DNA from: Hafnia alvei
Lineage (GTDB): Bacteria; Pseudomonadota; Gammaproteobacteria; Enterobacterales; Enterobacteriaceae
Length of the DNA stretch: 64,000 bases
Assembly (NCBI RefSeq): GCF_034424155.1
Contig: NZ_CP139992.1
Location: 3,054,012 to 3,118,011, forward strand
Direction: 5' to 3'
Shown here: one piece after another, positions 1-9,729 of the stretch
How the letters are laid out: each line of letters opens with the position of its first letter
Position numbering within the stretch: the first letter of the stretch is position 1
Translations under genes and position numbers: made by a program
Notes under the pieces: generated by a model
Databases searched by the model: none
Seen by the model: only the letters and a program-made list of their open reading frames with translations
What the model was told of the DNA's origin: nothing

Positions 1-279
1 CAGTGCCTGCGCTGTATCTGCTGCAAGCTGCGCGGTAATAGCATTCATGGCATCACGCGGAATGGCATACCATGCTGCGCCAGCCTGCGTCGGACCATCA
101 TAATTTTTAATCAGTGTTACGCTTGCCGCGCTATTGACTGTTTTCACAGGTAACGTATAGGTAACGCCGCCGACAACGGAGGCAATAATATCCCCCGCTT
201 TTAAGTCCGTGGTGAATGCCGTTCCCGCCCCAGTTACTGCCGCTGAGTTATGCGTTAGCGTTATTGTTCCGGCTGACAT
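1..279 (-). CDS. Phage tail fibre protein, N-terminal part (cut by window edge)
   Basis: Reading leftward from an ATG at 279, an open frame of 93 codons runs off the window. The protein starts MSAGTITLTHNSAAVTGAG and continues with a Gly/Thr/Val-rich beta-strand segment. This matches the N-terminal virion-attachment part of many tail fibre or tail-collar proteins of lambdoid siphoviruses. It follows the tail-tip genes and is the last structural gene visible, which is the usual place for a fibre. The receptor-binding C-terminal part is outside the window. Confidence 0.75.
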   Translation of the reverse strand, partial: MSAGTITLTHNSAAVTGAGTAFTTDLKAGDIIASVVGGVTYTLPVKTVNSAASVTLIKNYDGPTQAGAAWYAIPRDAMNAITAQLAADTAQAL

Positions 280-292
280 AGTGGCCTCTTAA

Positions 293-1312
293 TTAAAATG
301 TAAAATAATTGTCTGCATCTAAGATGGGGTAAGCAATCGGGGAGATGCCATCGGGAAAGGTGTAAGAGCTTTCAGTGTTCATCCCTGTTTTGTAAGTCGG
401 CCCTCCGCATATTTGATTACCACTCATGCGTATTCCACAGTAAAACGTTGAGCTATACCCATTACCAACACTGGCCCCCTTCACTACACCCGCGCTCGAT
501 ACGGGCACCAATGGCCGTGATACTGGCGTGCTCACCCATACATTTTGGCGGCTCGCTAAACTGACCGTACCCGCAATAAGTAGAGGTGGATAATCAGATG
601 AGAAAGTGCATTGTCCCTGAGCGTTCCAAATGGCAAAACCATACTCGGGCGGCGTTGGAAAGAATCCCGATGAGAAAATAGCAATGCGCGCAGTGACACT
701 CGCTGAAGCGCCATTCAATCCATAACAAGAGATGGTTTTTGACGAATTGTTATAGCCCAGCGCCACATTGGGATTGCTCCAATTCGCAAATATCACGCAG
801 TTATCACGCATCGGGATATCTGCTGGCGCTGACCAACTCCCTGAAATCGTGACCTGCCCCGCCCAGACACAACAGCCCGCGCTGTTTGCATCGGATATTT
901 CTAGATAATTAGTCGCATCTTGCAGGACGATGCCATACTCACCTGAATAGGCGCTGGCGGCGGTGACTTCAAAAACGGCGATTTCTGCAAATTTCCATCT
1001 TTTTAAATCATTAACGCCCGTGTATTGAAGCCACAGTCGATCGCCTTCAAGCCAGTAGCTTTTGACATAATCAAGGCCAACAATCGTAGAGACTGAATCC
1101 TGATAAGGCGCGCCTATCTTGATGGGTACGATATATACCTGCGAACCGGCTGTGCGCCCCTTGATATCAATGTAGGCGCGATAGCCTTTCTGTTGATCAC
1201 TGGTTTGTGCCGTCCCATAAATGCCAAGAAACCGCATTGAGCGGCTTCCGGCAGAAATATCCATTTCCTTATTGGTTATCGATGGGAGAATTGATATTCC
1301 ATAATTGCTCAT
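293..1312 (-). CDS. Phage tail-tip associated protein, function unknown
   Basis: This 339-residue protein has no signal peptide or membrane segment. It is rich in Ser, Gly, Tyr and aromatic beta-type sequence and starts MSNYGISILPSITNKEMDIS. Its ATG overlaps the stop of the J-like gene by four bases (ATGA), so the two are translationally coupled. Proteins of this type follow the J-like hub in several enterobacterial prophages and are annotated only as tail proteins (I think DUF6453, not certain). A role as a fibre-attachment or tail-tip decoration protein is inferred from position. Confidence 0.6.
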   Translation of the reverse strand: MSNYGISILPSITNKEMDISAGSRSMRFLGIYGTAQTSDQQKGYRAYIDIKGRTAGSQVYIVPIKIGAPYQDSVSTIVGLDYVKSYWLEGDRLWLQYTGVNDLKRWKFAEIAVFEVTAASAYSGEYGIVLQDATNYLEISDANSAGCCVWAGQVTISGSWSAPADIPMRDNCVIFANWSNPNVALGYNNSSKTISCYGLNGASASVTARIAIFSSGFFPTPPEYGFAIWNAQGQCTFSSDYPPLLIAGTVSLASRQNVWVSTPVSRPLVPVSSAGVVKGASVGNGYSSTFYCGIRMSGNQICGGPTYKTGMNTESSYTFPDGISPIAYPILDADNYFTF

Positions 1313-4125
1313 CGAATTTTCCCCTGTTTCGTTCGGCGAATATTATTCTCGTCGAATGTCGCTATCCCCGTAGAATCGATAATGACCCCGCCTTGTCCTG
1401 GTGTTGTGCTATTGATTTCAATAGATCCTGTTCTAAAGCCAATGCGTATCCCTGCGTTCTTCGCGACATAGTCATCTGACTGGAGATAGTCGGTAATATT
1501 GGCTGACCCAATAGCAGCCTTGGCTATTTTTGCTGAGGTGATTGAGGCGGCTTGGATGAGTGCATCCTTAATAAAGACCTGCCCATTAACAACAAAGAAG
1601 GCCGCCTGATAATTACCCGGATCGCTCCCTGAATAAATCCCGAACTGATCGGCGGCAAATACCACCGTGGATTTGTATGTACCGCCAGAAGGTTCAATAC
1701 TCATGCCAAAACCGGTGTTATATTTCACCCCGTTCCGTACTATGCCCATATTCAGGGTGTATGACGCTTTCGCTGTACCATCACTCTTAACTTCAGCGTT
1801 CATTTTTTGGTTTACGGAGGATGTTAAACTGCCGTCAGGCCCTATCTGCGCTTGCACGTAACTATCGAGACTAGAAATCGCCTTTTTGTTATCCGCGATG
1901 GCCGTTTGCTGCTGAATAATTTGTGCGTTTACACCATCAAACTGAGACTTAACGCTCGTGGTCAATTGCGAAAGTGCTTGATCCACGCTGGCGATAGTTG
2001 TCGTGATGGTTAATATTTCAGCCCGTACTGCGCCATACTGTTCAAATTGACGTGAAACAGTGCCGTGATTTGCAAGCGCGTCCTGCAGAATGCCGTCCAG
2101 ATTGGTATCAACCCCATTTTGCACATTCTGGAACGCATCAGAACCGCGCACAGCCTCATCGATTAAATCGTTAAGATCACCTGAGTCCATTGAGCACAAG
2201 GCCGCAACTTCAATGAATGCGGATGAGCCAAAGGCGTTTATCGTCCTGATATACCAGTAATAGGTATGCTCAGCTTTCAGCTCATGGCTTGACCACGTCG
2301 TACCCATGCCAGCGCGAGTTGCATTCGCTTCAACGGTGGACGTATTGGCGTTAGGGAGTCGTGTTTCACCTGACGTCCAAAAATCAAACTGCGTCGAGAC
2401 ATTTACCAACGTAGCAAGTCTCGGGATCAGCGTGACCGAGAAGAACCCCTGTGTCACATCAACTTTCGACGGTGCTGGCGGTGCTTTGATGTTGAACTCT
2501 AATAGTGCCTCCGGCGACTCTGCCCCCATCTGATTGACGGCGATAACATGCGCGGTATAGCTATCTTGTGGCAATCCGGTTAACCGCGTGAAATTGCCCG
2601 GGACCTGTACGGATAACACCATTTCAGTACCACGGCGAATAATGACCTTGTTATAAACAAACTGACCAATATTCTGCCAAGACAAGACACCTTGAACTAC
2701 TTGCCCTATTTCCTCTACGGTATATTTCAGGCTTTGCGGCTGCGCAACGCCGCCAGTAGGAAGATCGGTAAACGGAGGTCGCTCAATTGGTTTGCCTATT
2801 GCGTCCCCCCATACCTCTGACGTTTCCTGCTTCAGTGTCAGCTGTACGCCTGTCTGTAGTCCAAATTTCCAATCCGTTACGCGCATTTCCGTATCAATAA
2901 TGCCGAGGGACGGGAAATTAACCTTCACGTACATACCAGGGCGATAACGGTAGCCGCTGAGATTGAGCGAAATATTCATCGTTCTTGAGATGCGCGTGCG
3001 TTTGAGCTTGATATCAGCCAAGCGTTGCGCCTGATATTCAGATGTGACGAAACGTAGCTTTAGATCCTGAGATATTTCTACACCATCTTCGGCTATCCAC
3101 TCCGTAACCGAGACTGTCGGAAAATCAACTTCAGTGTACTTTTGCAGGGGATCGATAAACGTCCCCTTGATGGTATTCACTTTCTCTGACTGTGATACCT
3201 CAGGCATGATTTCAATATCACCCGCCAACTGGCTTTCGGTGATTACTTCTGTAGCAGGACCATAGTACGCACCGACAATGAGGCCATGTTTACCCGCAAT
3301 ATATGTGACCTCGCCCGAACAGGCGGATACCATGGACTCAAGGATACTGGCCTTGTTCTCACTCAGATCAAACTCACCATTGAGCGTATAGCGGCTTTCG
3401 CTGGAGCCGTCGGCATTGCTCACCGACTCATCGCAGATATTGGCCGCTTCTTGAAACTGATCCCAGTTAATATCGCTGTCAGAAACCTTTAAATAGCTGC
3501 GGTAGTAATCGAGAATGCATAGCGCGGCATTACTGGTATAAATCGTGGTGCCGGTGCGTGGGTCGTAAACTTTTCGCCCCATCTTTTCAACGGTCACGTT
3601 CGGGATACCGGAAGGAAATTTTTCAGCGTCAAATTTAAGGGTTAAGCGCAGCCATGAAATCCCTTTACCTATCATGTCCTCTTTCCACGACGGGCAGTTT
3701 TTCAGCATATATGGATCGGCGGTTTGTCGGTCTATATGCACTTCATAGGATGCGCTGTCGCCATATGACGTAATATTGTCGTCACCGAGAAATACCGAGC
3801 CTATCCCTGTGATGGGATGCCCTGCCAATGTGATGGCAAGATGTAATAATTCACCGTCCGTCTGATCGCCGGCCTGCTCTTCAGAGAAAAACAACGTGCC
3901 GGCTGATATACATTTTCCGTAAACCACCGTTTTCGCGCTGGCGGCGGCACGAAGCACCTGCTTACGCTCTTGCGGTGTGCGATATGAATCAATGGAGGGC
4001 GATTTCGTTAATACTTGAGTGGCGACCTGCGCGGCCACTGTGATAATCATTGCAATCGCATAGGCTTCATTTGCTGCGGCAACGCCAGCGGCGACGGCGG
4101 CAATGATAGGAATAGCGGCAGGCAT
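1309..4125 (-). CDS. J-like host specificity / central tail tip protein
   Basis: The protein (938 residues) forms the central tail hub that contacts the host receptor in lambda-like siphoviruses. I start it at the ATG at 4125 because GGAGGG lies seven bases upstream and the ATG overlaps the previous stop (TAATG). The N-terminus has an Ala-rich hydrophobic segment (MPAAIPIIAAVAAGVAAANE). A phage-tail hub region follows, then fibronectin-III-like segments near residues 475-650, then a DUF1983-like helical and coiled region near 690-800. The C-terminus is variable, as expected for receptor binding. An upstream start at 4167 is possible but lacks a good ribosome site. Confidence 0.85.
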   Translation of the reverse strand: MPAAIPIIAAVAAGVAAANEAYAIAMIITVAAQVATQVLTKSPSIDSYRTPQERKQVLRAAASAKTVVYGKCISAGTLFFSEEQAGDQTDGELLHLAITLAGHPITGIGSVFLGDDNITSYGDSASYEVHIDRQTADPYMLKNCPSWKEDMIGKGISWLRLTLKFDAEKFPSGIPNVTVEKMGRKVYDPRTGTTIYTSNAALCILDYYRSYLKVSDSDINWDQFQEAANICDESVSNADGSSESRYTLNGEFDLSENKASILESMVSACSGEVTYIAGKHGLIVGAYYGPATEVITESQLAGDIEIMPEVSQSEKVNTIKGTFIDPLQKYTEVDFPTVSVTEWIAEDGVEISQDLKLRFVTSEYQAQRLADIKLKRTRISRTMNISLNLSGYRYRPGMYVKVNFPSLGIIDTEMRVTDWKFGLQTGVQLTLKQETSEVWGDAIGKPIERPPFTDLPTGGVAQPQSLKYTVEEIGQVVQGVLSWQNIGQFVYNKVIIRRGTEMVLSVQVPGNFTRLTGLPQDSYTAHVIAVNQMGAESPEALLEFNIKAPPAPSKVDVTQGFFSVTLIPRLATLVNVSTQFDFWTSGETRLPNANTSTVEANATRAGMGTTWSSHELKAEHTYYWYIRTINAFGSSAFIEVAALCSMDSGDLNDLIDEAVRGSDAFQNVQNGVDTNLDGILQDALANHGTVSRQFEQYGAVRAEILTITTTIASVDQALSQLTTSVKSQFDGVNAQIIQQQTAIADNKKAISSLDSYVQAQIGPDGSLTSSVNQKMNAEVKSDGTAKASYTLNMGIVRNGVKYNTGFGMSIEPSGGTYKSTVVFAADQFGIYSGSDPGNYQAAFFVVNGQVFIKDALIQAASITSAKIAKAAIGSANITDYLQSDDYVAKNAGIRIGFRTGSIEINSTTPGQGGVIIDSTGIATFDENNIRRTKQGKIR

Positions 4126-4523
4126 TAGCGAACCCTCCATGCGCTGATGGGTTTTACACGAAGACAAACAAGGCCAGACTCACCCGGCACCCATACTGCG
4201 CCAGCATAAATAACCCCAGCACAGCGTGAACCTACATTTTCCACAATGGCAATATCACCCCGCTGCGCCAGCTTCACGGGGACCTCATCAAGGTAACGCG
4301 CCAGCACTTTCTCAAGAGAACCACCACCACGGAGTAGCGCCTTTTTAGCGCCACGCTCGTCGCGATATGTCCCTCGCCAATCCTTGGCAAAATCCTCACC
4401 ACACATCGCTTCGGCACACTCCGCGGCAAATAGGCAACAGTCATGCTCGCCCCATAAAAAAGACCGCTGGGTAGCGGCCTTGAGCACTGTCGTTAATCGG
4501 TTATGCCAGTCTTTATGCTTCAT
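4125..4523 (-). CDS. DUF6950/NlpC-P60-like tail assembly protein
   Basis: This 132-residue protein has HDCCLFAAECAEAMCGED near residues 26-43 and RGDIAIVE near residue 88. The pattern of an early Asp-Cys motif and a later Gly-Asp-hydrophobic strand resembles the papain-like NlpC/P60 and DUF6950 proteins found beside J in tail modules. In lambda the comparable gene K product has a peptidase domain. Whether this one is catalytic is uncertain because the expected downstream His is not obvious. It sits between the tail-tip genes and J and its stop overlaps the J start. Confidence 0.65.
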   Translation of the reverse strand: MKHKDWHNRLTTVLKAATQRSFLWGEHDCCLFAAECAEAMCGEDFAKDWRGTYRDERGAKKALLRGGGSLEKVLARYLDEVPVKLAQRGDIAIVENVGSRCAGVIYAGAVWVPGESGLVCLRVKPISAWRVR

Positions 4524-4529
4524 ACTCCC

Positions 4530-5114
4530 TCACGAATAAGTGAAGCCCGGCGCATCTTTTTTGCTGCCCCAGAAAATTGAACGTTCAGACATCTGCGCCA
4601 CATAGCGAAAAATGCGATCGCCCGGCGCCGCACTCTGTTGAGATTCATCGGTGTAGCGATCGGGAAATGGCCGTTGCCAATCCTCGAAGATATTACTTAC
4701 CGTATATTGCAGCGCATTTGTCTCCCCAGCCGTCGCCCCCGTGCTTGATATCTTTCCTTTGAAAATCAGGTCTGCCACTTGAGGCGCACCCTGATCATCA
4801 ATCACCACCAGATAAATTTCCGCAGGGCGACCGACGCCGCGTTCATTCAATGTCTTAGCAAACATCGCCATATCCAGACCTGAAAGCGTCATTTTTAATT
4901 GGCTTGGGCTGGTTGTATTGGTTTCACCGACATCGTCTATCGCGCCCATACTGCCCATGCCGTAATACACCGCGCCGCCAAGAATGAGCGCCCCCGTGCC
5001 TGAATGGACATACGCTGTACCTGATTCGAATTGAACATTCGCAGCAACAACCGCGGTAACCCGATCCTTAGATAGCCAATCAACCATCGATGCAGAAAAC
5101 GGGGAATACATCAT
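4530..5114 (-). CDS. Phage minor tail / baseplate-hub-like protein
   Basis: This 194-residue soluble protein starts MMYSPFSASMVDWLSKDRV. Its context (TMP, Dit-like, this gene, NlpC-like, J) corresponds to the L/K/I region of lambda or the DUF2163-like gene of gene-transfer-agent type tails. The sequence from about residue 60 to 160 looks beta-rich and resembles a tail-hub fold. Its ATG overlaps the upstream stop at 5114. The exact family is not recognised; a tail-tip complex role is inferred from order. Confidence 0.6.
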   Translation of the reverse strand: MMYSPFSASMVDWLSKDRVTAVVAANVQFESGTAYVHSGTGALILGGAVYYGMGSMGAIDDVGETNTTSPSQLKMTLSGLDMAMFAKTLNERGVGRPAEIYLVVIDDQGAPQVADLIFKGKISSTGATAGETNALQYTVSNIFEDWQRPFPDRYTDESQQSAAPGDRIFRYVAQMSERSIFWGSKKDAPGFTYS

Positions 5115-5710
5115 TAGAACGCCTCCTCAAACTCTAGGGTGTAGCTGGTAAAAACACCGGGTACACGGCTGCCAGCCCCTTGCTGATTATCTTTAAGTTT
5201 GAAAACTCCATAGGGCTTTTCAACCTCAATCGGGGAATTTAGCACCGGCGCACTGCGTAACATCGGCGCAATCTGGATAATGGCCGTGCCGTCTGCTGCA
5301 CTCTTGATATCGGCTGTCACCATCTTTAACTCACCATTGACGGTAATATAGTCACCGATAAGCAGAACGGTTTTGTTTGGCGTCCATCCCTTACTATGAA
5401 GTTGCGTACCTGACTGATCAGCATCGGACACTAACGGTTTACCCAGTGGCGGCCTGCCAGCCCGCCCCCAATCACGTATTTTCACCCTGCCATATTCGCC
5501 ATCGAGCGCCGCGACCAAAGCATCGATACGACGGGAACGTTCATCCGTAAGATTGTTCAACGTCAATGAGCAAACCCAGCGCGTACCCGGGAAACGAACC
5601 GTTTGAGAGCTTCCATTGAAGGGGGAGCGAAATGTTTTTGTGTTACTTTCAGGGCGCCATGTCAGCGATGTGGGGCAGATATCAGCAGGCCATTCAAATA
5701 TGTCTGCCAT
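5114..5710 (-). CDS. Distal tail (Dit-like) protein candidate
   Basis: The protein has 198 residues, starts MADIFEWPADICPTSLTWRP and is beta-rich throughout. It lies directly downstream of the tape-measure gene, which is the conserved position of distal tail proteins that cap the tail tube. The segment RFPGTRWVCSLTLNNLT resembles the strand pattern of short enterobacterial phage tail proteins found at this position. No enzymatic motif is visible. The Dit role is inferred from order and size. Confidence 0.6.
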   Translation of the reverse strand: MADIFEWPADICPTSLTWRPESNTKTFRSPFNGSSQTVRFPGTRWVCSLTLNNLTDERSRRIDALVAALDGEYGRVKIRDWGRAGRPPLGKPLVSDADQSGTQLHSKGWTPNKTVLLIGDYITVNGELKMVTADIKSAADGTAIIQIAPMLRSAPVLNSPIEVEKPYGVFKLKDNQQGAGSRVPGVFTSYTLEFEEAF

Positions 5711-5724
5711 GGTATTCTCCTCTA

Positions 5725-8700
5725 TTAAACCCCTAGCAGGCGGCGGCCTTGGCCTCTAGTTTGAAAATCTTGCAACATTTCCTGACGGGCCTTTTTAGCG
5801 CCGTCGGTCGCACCTTTATGCGCTGCCTCTTGCATGGCTTGGCGCAAGGCGGCATCACCATTACCCGAAATAGTGAAATGCTGATGAATGATGGTATCGC
5901 CACCAACGCCAGAGGCAGATTCCCCACCGACCATTCTCACACCCAGAGAACCATCCGCTGAGCGCGTTAATGGCATGATTGCCTCTGGCCCCGCCTCTCC
6001 CATGAGCCCAGCGCCTTTAGCAAAGGCAAAATAGGTTGGGGTGTTAACAATGGTGTTGCTATGTGCGCTCAATCCCTCAGAGGCATAGGCTCCACCTTTG
6101 GCATTAAGGGTGAGATTGTCGAAAGCCCCACTGCTAAACAAGCCACCAGCATCACCCGAAGCACCAGAAGCACCAGAAGCGCCGCCGCCGAACATGCTCA
6201 TAAAGCCTGCGCCACCCAGACCTTTAATGCTGTTGACAAGCATTGCATTGAGAATAACTTTTTGCATCGACTGTAGAACGGATTTTGACCAGTCTTCCCA
6301 GCTGGTTTTATTACCACTTAAAGCACCTGACAGCGTATCAACAAAACCACTCATGGTATTACTGACGAGGCTTGCGGTCTGATCGGCATAGTTGGAAGCG
6401 GTATCCATCCAGTTAGATAACCCTTTTTGTGATCCTGCTAACCAGTCAGCCTCAGCGGCCGCGGATTCCTGATATTTTTTGTCTAAAGCATCCAATGCCG
6501 CCTGCCTTGCAGCAATCGCCTCAGATCCCTTATCCGTTTTATCGAAGACACGCTCTACCTGTTGGCGCTCGTTATATTGCTCTCGACCACGATCTCCCAT
6601 CCCTCTCGTTTCAGAGATTTGGCTCGCATCATCCTGATATTTTCGGGTTGCATCACGAAGGTCTTTTAGTGCATCGCTCATTTCATGCTGCTTACGCACG
6701 GCTTCATCGGCTCGCTGCGTCCAACGTGCAAGTTCTGCTGATGAAGCTTTGAGGGATTTACGCTGCTCATCGGTCCACTTTGCGCCATTTTCATGAGACG
6801 CAGCAAACAGATCAGCGGCTTTCTCGCCTTGCGTAGCACGTACTCGCTGTACTTCAGTTGCGATACTCAGATCAGCAATCTTACGGCTATATTGTTCAGC
6901 TGTTTTTGCAGCAGAGTTTTCCGCCTTGTTCTGTGCGTTTGTAGCAGCTGTGCTATCTTTTTTGGCCAATGCTGCTGCTTCATCTTTTTGAGCGGCCTGA
7001 TCCTTGTTATAGATATACTGCGTATAGAGTGCGCCAGTCAGCTTTAAATCATCAGCCTCGTACTGATGCTGGCGATGAAGTTTTTCCAGACCAGATAAAC
7101 TAGCAAGCTCATTATCTCTGCGAGCACGTTCTACCGCGGTGGACTGCTGAGGGGTTGCTGATGCAGTTGAAACAACTGGTCCAGCATACTGGGGAGTTTT
7201 GAGACTGGCATTGACGCCCATGGAGCGATTAAGTAAATCATAGGCGCCCTTTAGCGTTGAGATTGCCCCAGCCTGCTCTACCGCTTTTTTTGCGGCTAGA
7301 TCACTGGCATCATTTACTAGCTTCTGGGTTCCCCAAACCTTTGCCGCCACTTGCTCGCGTTCATACTCAAGCTTATTCAGCTGGTCGGTAGCTGACCGTT
7401 GCTTGGCTGTAAGCTCCTCTACCGACATCAAATTATTGATGCGTGCCAACATAGGACTTTCATCGTACTGCTTTTCCATGTCTTGCATGGCTTTCAGGCT
7501 ATCGCGCGTTTGCTTGATTTTTTCATCAAGGCTGGCGAGATCCTCTTTTTGTGCAGCAAGAGAAGTGCGCGCATCTACAGCGGTAGATTTTAGCCCCGCA
7601 ACTGACATTTCTTTTAGCTTGCTGTTAATCTCATCCAGATTACTAGCGAAACCAACCGCCTCTTTGTGGACCTGTTCCGTGTGCTGATAAAGCCCATACA
7701 TGGCAGTTCCGGCAGCCAATATTACACCAGGCCACCCGCCAAGAAGACTTAACACGCCACCACCAAGTTTTGACATTGCAGAGGATGTTTCTGTTAAACG
7801 CCCAACCGCAGCCGATCGCCCGCTTATTGCATTATTTAGCGATAATTGGGCACTTGCTAATCTGCGCTCTGCTGATATTTGAGCCTCTATTGATACAGCA
7901 GCTGACTTTGCTTGTTGTGCGCGGTATACAGTTTCACGCGCAGCCTCAACGTTAGTCTGAGCGGCTCTCACCTGTGCTTGAGCTAACGCAATCTCTGCTG
8001 CAGCATTAGATATCACTGATTTGGTTGCAGCAGTTACACTGGTGAACATATTGCCGAAATACCGTGCAACACCGAGGCCGACCAGCACTCCCGTTACATT
8101 AGCAACAGTATCAATATTACCCGCGAGGCTATCTAGAACTCCCGATAAGGCAGATGATGCCCCAACAGCATCGTTAGCCCCACCGACCCAAGCCATAAAA
8201 GAATTTTGGACTTTCTGTGCAGAACCACTTATTGAGGCGGGTAGAGTTTCAAACTCCTTACGGAGTTGTTCGACATTCGTTAGTAATGGAACAATTTTGT
8301 CAGTAGTCAGCTCACCATTCTGAGCCATATTTCGCAGGCCGCCGACAGTGGTACCTAGGCCATCGGCTAATAATTTCGCTAACCTCCCACCATTTTCCAT
8401 GATGGAGTTAAATTCTTCACCACGCAAAACACCTGAGCCCAATGCTTGGCTGAGCTGGGTAATAACAGAACTGGCCTCTTCTGTGCTTGCCCCTGAAAGT
8501 TTAAGTGAAGTTGCCACTGTCTCGGTAACGGCGGCCACGTCTTTTGATGCATAACCGGCATCGCGCAGTGATGATGCAATGCGACTATATAAACCAGAGT
8601 TAGCTTCCAACGACGTGCCCGTGCGCTGGCTTATATCCATAAGTGCGCGCTGAGCAGTGGAGTAATCTTCTGTTGAGGTTGAAGCTAGTCGGAGGCGACC

Positions 8701-8985
8701 ATTCAATTGATTCCATGTATCGGCATAATGGATGAGCTCACTCGTTGCAAACGCCCCCGCAAACGCACCGGCTAATCCCATGGCAGAGGATTTAATTGAT
8801 GCTAATTCAGCATTGAGATCATTTAGCGCTCTCTGCGTTTGTCTGGTTGCAGCGGCTGCCTTTTTCCCCCCTTGATCCATTGTCTTGTAATATTCGGACC
8901 CCATACGGGAGGCGCGGGCTATTTCAGTTTGAAATGAACTTGAATTCGCCGATACCTTAATAATTAATTCACGGAGAGTTGCCAT
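5725..8985 (-). CDS. Tail tape measure protein
   Basis: At 1,086 residues this is the longest structural protein of the prophage, as expected because tape measure length sets tail length. The N-terminal 250 residues carry the tape-measure domain (starts MATLRELIIKVSANSSSFQT). Long Ala/Gln/Glu/Lys-rich coiled-coil segments follow at about 330-390, 450-560 and 620-800. A hydrophobic Gly/Ala stretch near 915-950 could be the membrane-inserting part used during DNA ejection. It is followed by a Gly-rich end. Its stop is 14 bases from the next gene start. Confidence 0.92.
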   Translation of the reverse strand: MATLRELIIKVSANSSSFQTEIARASRMGSEYYKTMDQGGKKAAAATRQTQRALNDLNAELASIKSSAMGLAGAFAGAFATSELIHYADTWNQLNGRLRLASTSTEDYSTAQRALMDISQRTGTSLEANSGLYSRIASSLRDAGYASKDVAAVTETVATSLKLSGASTEEASSVITQLSQALGSGVLRGEEFNSIMENGGRLAKLLADGLGTTVGGLRNMAQNGELTTDKIVPLLTNVEQLRKEFETLPASISGSAQKVQNSFMAWVGGANDAVGASSALSGVLDSLAGNIDTVANVTGVLVGLGVARYFGNMFTSVTAATKSVISNAAAEIALAQAQVRAAQTNVEAARETVYRAQQAKSAAVSIEAQISAERRLASAQLSLNNAISGRSAAVGRLTETSSAMSKLGGGVLSLLGGWPGVILAAGTAMYGLYQHTEQVHKEAVGFASNLDEINSKLKEMSVAGLKSTAVDARTSLAAQKEDLASLDEKIKQTRDSLKAMQDMEKQYDESPMLARINNLMSVEELTAKQRSATDQLNKLEYEREQVAAKVWGTQKLVNDASDLAAKKAVEQAGAISTLKGAYDLLNRSMGVNASLKTPQYAGPVVSTASATPQQSTAVERARRDNELASLSGLEKLHRQHQYEADDLKLTGALYTQYIYNKDQAAQKDEAAALAKKDSTAATNAQNKAENSAAKTAEQYSRKIADLSIATEVQRVRATQGEKAADLFAASHENGAKWTDEQRKSLKASSAELARWTQRADEAVRKQHEMSDALKDLRDATRKYQDDASQISETRGMGDRGREQYNERQQVERVFDKTDKGSEAIAARQAALDALDKKYQESAAAEADWLAGSQKGLSNWMDTASNYADQTASLVSNTMSGFVDTLSGALSGNKTSWEDWSKSVLQSMQKVILNAMLVNSIKGLGGAGFMSMFGGGASGASGASGDAGGLFSSGAFDNLTLNAKGGAYASEGLSAHSNTIVNTPTYFAFAKGAGLMGEAGPEAIMPLTRSADGSLGVRMVGGESASGVGGDTIIHQHFTISGNGDAALRQAMQEAAHKGATDGAKKARQEMLQDFQTRGQGRRLLGV

Positions 8986-8998
8986 AATTCACCCATAA

Positions 8999-9020
8999 AA
9001 AAACCCGCCGAAGCGGGTCG
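8999..9020 (-). terminator. Rho-independent terminator
   Basis: On the minus strand a stem ACCCGC / GCGGGT with a four-base loop is followed by a T-run (AAAAAAA on the plus strand). It lies just after the zinc-ribbon gene and before the tape measure start, so it would lower read-through into the tape measure unless late antitermination is active. Confidence 0.65.
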
Positions 9021-9036
9021 TATTTTCATTTCAAGA

Positions 9037-9375
9037 TTAGGAAATTCCAGCTCTCTCTCTTGCCTCAGCTAAATATTCCTCATCCGTTTTTGTTGGTTTA
9101 TCATCTTTTTCGATCAAATCAGAACCACAGTGTTTGCATTTTACGGCTTCGACTTTAATCAGTTCAGCGCAATAAGGGCATTTCTTTACGTCACCCTTAG
9201 CCATTTCGACGGATTCTTCATGCTTTATATCTTTCTTGATAATTATTGAGTGCACCAAGGCGACGATAAATAGAAGTGCACCATAAATCCACCAACCAAA
9301 AAATGAACGCCCTTTACTTTGAGCTATTAACGCTGGGATCAGGCCAATAACAATTGCTATGAGAATAAATTCCAC
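9037..9375 (-). CDS. Small membrane protein with C-terminal zinc ribbon (probable moron)
   Basis: The protein has 112 residues. Two hydrophobic segments lie near residues 1-17 and 27-46. A basic/acidic linker follows, and then a zinc ribbon with paired Cys motifs (CPYC at about 66 and CKHCG at about 80). This arrangement is common in small bacterial membrane proteins. The gene sits between the tail chaperone and tape-measure genes, where no morphogenesis gene is expected, and is followed by its own terminator. It is therefore more likely a cargo gene than a virion component. Superinfection exclusion is one possibility but nothing shows it directly. Confidence 0.65.
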   Translation of the reverse strand: MEFILIAIVIGLIPALIAQSKGRSFFGWWIYGALLFIVALVHSIIIKKDIKHEESVEMAKGDVKKCPYCAELIKVEAVKCKHCGSDLIEKDDKPTKTDEEYLAEARERAGIS

Positions 9376-9456
9376 GCTATATACCCTCTAGATTTATAAT
9401 GAGCAATATATTAGCAGTGGATTCCATCAAATCAATTATTAACTGCCACCCTATTT

Positions 9457-9729
9457 TTACCCAGCCAGTTTCTCCAGAAAATCTTCGAGTCCAGATCCAC
9501 CGTCATCCTCTTCTGGCTGTGGCCCCCAGCGAAGTAACATATCATCCAGCGTAGCTTTGCCACCCTGTGAGCGATAAACCGATGAGGCGACTAGCGCAGC
9601 CTGTATATCACCGCGCTTGTCACCAATTGGGCTTAATCTGTCGAACTCGATCCACATTTTCAACTCGCTAGCTGTGATGGTTTGCGTTAATTCGTGAACC
9701 GTTCTGCCCAGACGAAGCGCAAGCGTCAT
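9457..9729 (-). CDS. Tail assembly chaperone, T part (frameshift extension)
   Basis: This 90-residue frame starts MTLALRLGRTVHELTQTITA and resembles the lambda T-type C-terminal half of the tail assembly chaperone, which binds the tape measure. Its ATG shares one base with the stop of the G-type gene (TGATG). It is also in the -1 frame relative to that gene and joined to it by an A AAA AAG slippery site, so it is probably made mainly as the C-terminus of a G-T fusion. The acidic tail (EEDDGGSGLEDF) is typical. Confidence 0.75.
   Translation of the reverse strand: MTLALRLGRTVHELTQTITASELKMWIEFDRLSPIGDKRGDIQAALVASSVYRSQGGKATLDDMLLRWGPQPEEDDGGSGLEDFLEKLAG

Noticed and set aside
6429-6752. Plus-strand frames inside the tape measure gene
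   Set aside because: No ribosome sites, no domain, and the opposite strand encodes a clear tape measure protein.
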